From positions 1 to 64,000 of the forward strand of contig UQYQ01000004.1 of the NCBI GenBank assembly GCA_900545345.1: DNA of 64,000 nt, in the 5' to 3' direction. Position numbers and translations under genes: made by a program. Under the pieces are notes generated by a model, which had not been told where the DNA came from, made no database searches, and saw only the letters and a list, made by a program, of their open reading frames with translations. Position 1 is the stretch's first letter. Every line of letters begins with the position of its first letter. Of this stretch, positions 50,501-56,500 are shown one piece after another. The DNA comes from an uncultured Ruminococcus sp. (lineage in GTDB: Bacteria > Bacillota > Clostridia > Oscillospirales > Ruminococcaceae).

Positions 50501-53500
50501 TCAACTTCTGAATCACCTGAGGGAACAATCGACAGTGACTGGATTTCATATAATAATCAGGTTTCAGCAGGTTATGACGGAAGCTATGATATCAAGGATT
50601 ATATGACATCACCAAGTGACGGCGACTTCTTCATAATCGCTAAGGCCGCTGACGCTGATTCGTTTAATACCCCTTATGTTCTGTATGATGTACAGGATGA
50701 CGGAACAAGGGTTGCATATGACTCAGCAACAAAAACCGATGTTACCGATAAATATAACGGCGGTATTAAACAGTATGAAGTTTCAAGCATAACAGGTTAT
50801 GTATGGGAAGACTCAAATTATAACGGACTTAAAGACAGTTCTGAAACAGGATATAAAGATGAATTGACAGTATATCTGGATCAGTATTATCTGAAAGACG
50901 GAGCTTGGGTCAACGCTGATAATACAGTTACCGCAAAAACTTCTGCAGCTGCCGCAACCTCAGGAAAATATCAGTTTAATGACCTAAGCACTTATGTGAC
51001 GGCAAGCGGTAAGCAGTATCTTGCAGGTTATCGTTTAAGGCTTCAGGCAGTACCGAATGGTTATGCTGTAACTAAGTATCAGGTTGCAGGAGCAGACGGC
51101 ACAATCAACAGTGATTTAATTGCTTCTACACAAGGCACTAACTCAAACGGCACTATTGATTTCAATATTCCGGGTGAATATATTATCTTAGCAGCTGAGG
51201 CTGAAAACGGTGCTGACGGAAGTGCTGATGAAGGTCATAATCATTATTATGTAAGGGATTATACATATAACAGCGTTAAACGTAGCTATGATATTGTGAC
51301 ATCCCGTGAAGCTGTAACAGATTACAACGGCGGAATCAAGCCTGTTGAAAAAACAACTATTAAGGGAATAATCTGGAACGACTTAAACTATAACGGAACT
51401 AAAGACGCTGATGAAAGCGGATATGGCGATTTGACAGTTTATCTCGATCAGTATTATCTTGATTCAAACGGCAAATGGCAGTTTGTTAAGACTTCTGACT
51501 TTGTTAAAACTGCTGTATCGGGAAGTGATATAGGAAGCTATACCTTTGCTGATGTTGTTACTTATATAACTGTCGGGGAAAATGACTATTTGGCAGGATA
51601 TAAGCTGAGGCTTCAAAGCTTGCCTGACGGATATGCAGTTACTAAGTACAAAACAGGAACAGGAATAGACAGTGATGTCAATCCGGTTCCGCTCAATAAC
51701 AAAACTCTGGATATGACTGCGAAGAATGAATATGTTATAGCTGCTAAAGCTGCTGACAGCTTTACCGGTGAAAATACGGGAAGCCAGCCGCAGTATAACG
51801 ATTATTATATCCGTGAGTATGACAGCGGACTCGGCGATGTTAAATACGATATTACTCTGAAACAGGAAAGCAATAATGTTTATAACGGAGGAATTAAAGA
51901 GTTTAACAAATCCGATATCAGCGGTACAATCTGGGATGATGAAAACTACAACGGTTTGATGGATGATTCTGAATCAGGACACAGCGGTTTGACCGTAATG
52001 CTTGAACAGTATTATTTTAAAGATAATACCTGGACTAAGGTTCAGACTCCTGGCTTTGTAACAGCATCTGTTACAGACGCTGACGGACATTACAGGTTTG
52101 AGAACATACCGACATTTGTTGAAGTAAGCGGTGTTAAATATCTTGCGGGATATAAGCTGAAACTCAATAAACTTCCTGTTGATAATCATGGAAATCTTAC
52201 TCATGCAGTTACAAAGAGCAATGTCGGAGATGGCTCTGACAGCAAGCTTTGGGTATCATCACCTAATCAGATTACTAATGTTTATCTGACAGCAAGCAAA
52301 GAATACTTAATTAATTCGTCAGTTGCTTCTGACCAAACAAGCGAGTATTATACTTACAGCTATGACGGTGTTGACTATGACATTGCAGACGCTGTTGATA
52401 TTGAAGATTATAATGGTGGATTAAAAGAGATTGAAAAGGCTAAAATCCAAGGTTTTGTTTGGGATGATGACGATTATGACGGAATCAGAGAAACAGGTGA
52501 CGACGCTGAGTCGGGAATTAAAGATATTAGCATTTCGCTTGAAAAATACTATTATAATCCTGAAACTGATAAATATGTAAGAGTTTATGAGGATGCCGGC
52601 GGCAGCCTGACAACTAAAGAAAATCATGTTCAGGTTTCGGCAACAACTAATGAAGCAGGTGCTTATACATTTAACGATGTACCTACATTCATTAAAGTGA
52701 ATGGTAAAACATATCTGTGTTATTACAAATTAAAGGTAACAAGCAGCAATCCTGAAGGTTATGCAATAACAAGATATAAGCAAAACGAGGGATTAAGAGA
52801 CAGTGATTTGAATAGCTCTGATAACTATTTAACTACTGCTAACGAATACTTCACAGTTGCCGATAAAGCGAAATCAGATGGTTCCGTTAATAATACACCA
52901 TATATTATTGACGGATGTGATATGGTTATTAAGTCTGATGTTGATGGTTATGACGCAGGATATGTTGAATTCGGCAAGGGTAATATAACCGGTTTGGTAT
53001 GGGTTGATAAAAACTATGACGGAATTCAGAATGATGACCCTGCAGATTATACAGATGATGATAAAAAGGTTGTCAACGGAATTACAGTAGTTGCAAATCA
53101 ATATTACTATGATGGTTCTAAATGGATTTCATCAGAGCTGGCATACAGTCAAACAAACACTGATTCAGACGGAAATTATAATTTGGAGAACCTTCCGGCA
53201 TCTGTAAAGGTTGACGGGGAATATTATGTTGCAGGTTATAAGTTATATCTGAAGAATGTTAACGGTTATTACTTGGCAACAAAATCTCATGTTGGTGATG
53301 ACCCGTCTGTTGACAGCAACTTAATTATCGGAACTAAAAACTTAACAGCATCAAATGAGTATATTATAGTTGCTGATGAGGCACAGCCTGGAATAAGCGG
53401 TGCTTATAACAGCACTGTTAAGTCAATCACTTTACCGGATGGCACATCTCATAATTTGGATTTGGTTGACGGTAAAACTGTCGGTCATTATGATGCAGGT

Positions 53501-56500
53501 CTAAAATTCCAGGATAAAGCAGTTATTTCAGGTTATATCTGGAACGATGAAAACTATGATGGTCTATACCGTTACTACGAACAGGAAGGTCCTGTTGACG
53601 CAGAGATAGCTGTTATTCTGACAAGGGATATTTATGAAAACGGTAAGTGGGTATATGATGAAGAGTTTGGTGAGGTTAGAACCTTAACTGACCCAACATC
53701 GGGCTCGTATATGTTTACAGACCTTAATATCCATGTACCTAAGAATCCTGAAAACCCTGATGATCAAGGAAATCAAAACAGATTATACGGATACAAGATA
53801 AGGGTTGATTTGGATACAATCCCTGAGGGATATGCAATAACCAAATACAGAATTAATTCTGACTATGCGCATAACAGTAATATTGACGCTGAAACCGGAA
53901 ATATGGTTCAAAAGGATGAGCATATGATTGTTGCTCACATAGTGGATGAGGATGATGACAGCGAACAATATATTGTTGAGGTTGAAGGTATCAGATATAC
54001 ACCGGCTGAATTCAGAATGGTTGAAAACTTCAATGGTGGATTAACCAAGATTAAGACGACATCAATTGAAGGAGTAATCTGGAATGATAAGAACTATGAC
54101 GGTATTCAGGGAGAAGACGAGTCTAAGTTCGAAGATGTCGAGATTAAGCTAAGCAGATACTATTACAACGGTACTGAGTGGAAACAGGATACGGACTTTG
54201 AAGAAAAGAGTGCTGTAACCGGTGAAGACGGCAAGTATCTATTTGAAAACCTTGAAACTAATGTTAAGATAGGCGGTAAGATTTACTTAGCAGGCTATAA
54301 GTTAAAAGCTGAATCAGTTCCTGACGGATACGCTGTAACGAAATATCATGTGGGTTCTGATAAATCGATTGACAGCGACTTATCAGCATCAAGCTTAAAT
54401 CTGACAGCTGATAATGAGTACATTATTCTTGCATCTGAAACAACTGATACAGACAACGAATTCTATTGCAGAACAGTTGGCGGTAAAAAGTATGATATTA
54501 TCAATGCTGATGCTTATGATAAAAATGACGGAGGATTAACCGAGATTGAAAAGACATCAATCAGCGGTGTAATCTGGAACGATAAGAACTATGACGGTAT
54601 CAGAAATGACAGCGAGTCTAAGTTTGAAAATATCGAAATTAAGCTTAGCAGATACTACTACGACGGAACTCAGTGGAAAGAGGATACAGGCTTTACCGAA
54701 AAGAGTACTGTAACTAATGCAGAAGGTAAATATCTCTTTGAAAATCTTGAAACAAGTGTTAAGGTAGGAGAAAATGTTTACTTAGCAGGCTATAAGCTCA
54801 AGGCTGTGTCAATTCCTGAAGGATATGCAGTAACAAGATATCGTGCAGGTTCTGACAAATCAATCGACAGTGACTTGATTGCAGAGAACTTAAAACTGAC
54901 GGCAGATAATGAATATGTTATTATCGCAACGGAAACGACTTCTGAAGATAACGATTATTACTACAGAAGTGTAGGCGGCAAGAAGTATGATATTATCAAG
55001 GCTGTTGCTTCAACGGCTAATGACGGAGGACTGACTGAATTCGAGAAATCTTCTATTGAAGGAGTAATCTGGAATGATAAGAACTATGACGGTATTCGTG
55101 GTGCAGATGAAACCGGCATTGAAAATGTCCAAGTTAAGCTTAGCAGATACTACCATAACGGTACTGAGTGGAAAGAAGATAACAATTATGAAGCAAAGAG
55201 CGTTTTAACTAATGCTGACGGCAAATATCTTTTTGAAAATCTTGAAACAAATGTTAAGATAGGCGACACTGTTTATTTAGCCGGTTACAAGCTTCAAGTC
55301 GTATCAATTCCTGAAGAATATGCAGTAACCAAGTATAATGCAGGTTCAAATAAGGCAATTGACAGTGACTTGGCAGCAGAAACATTAAATCTCACAGCGG
55401 ATAATGAATACATAATTATTGCGACTGAAACAACTTCTACAAATAGTGAATACTATTGCAGGAGAGTAGGCAGCAAGAAGTATGATATTATTGACGCTCA
55501 AGCTTATAGCGGTAATGACGGAGGACTGACTGAATTCGAGAAATCTTCTATCGAAGGAGTAATCTGGAATGATAAGAACTATGACGGTATTCGCAGTGCA
55601 GATGAAACCGGTATAGAAAATGTCCCGGTTAAGCTGACTAGATACTATCATAACGGCACAGAGTGGATAGAGGATACAGAATATGAGTCACCAAGCGTTC
55701 TAACAAGCAGTGACGGAAAGTATACCTTTGAGAATCTTGAAACAAATGTCAAGGTTGAAGAGAATGTTTATTTAGCTTCTTATAAGTTAAAGGTTGAGAA
55801 TCTTCCTGAAGGATATGCAGTGACGAAACCTCATGTCGGTGAAGATCAGACAGTTGACAGTGATTTGACAGCAGAAACATTAGATCTGACAGCAAATGAT
55901 GAGTATATCATTATTGCAACAGAAACTACTTCAGATGATAATGCATACTATTACAGACAAGTTGGAGATAAGAAGTATGATATTATCAAAGCTAAGCCGC
56001 ATGCTGGAAACGACGGAGGACTGACTGAAATTGAAAAAACCTCAATTGAAGGTGTAATCTGGAACGATGCAGATTATAATGGTATTCAAGATAAAAATGA
56101 GGCCGGATTTGAGAACATTAATGTTATTCTGAGCAGATACTATTATGACGGTTTTGAGTGGAAAGAGGATACAGAGTTCATAGAACAGATTTGTGCAACA
56201 AATTCTGAAGGAATGTATATCTTTGAAAATCTCGAAACAAGCGTTTTGATAGATGAAAATGTTTATTTGGCATCATATAAGCTGAGAGTTGAGTCACTGC
56301 CTGAAGGATATGCGGTAACAAGATATCAGGTTGGTGAAGATAAAAATGCTGATAATGACTTGATAGCAGAAACATTAAGCCTGACATCAGATGACGAGTA
56401 TATTATTGTCGCAGCTGAGACAAATTCAGATGATAATGTTTATTACTGCAGAGAAGTCGGAGAGAAAAAGTATGACATTATCAAATCGAAGGCTTATATA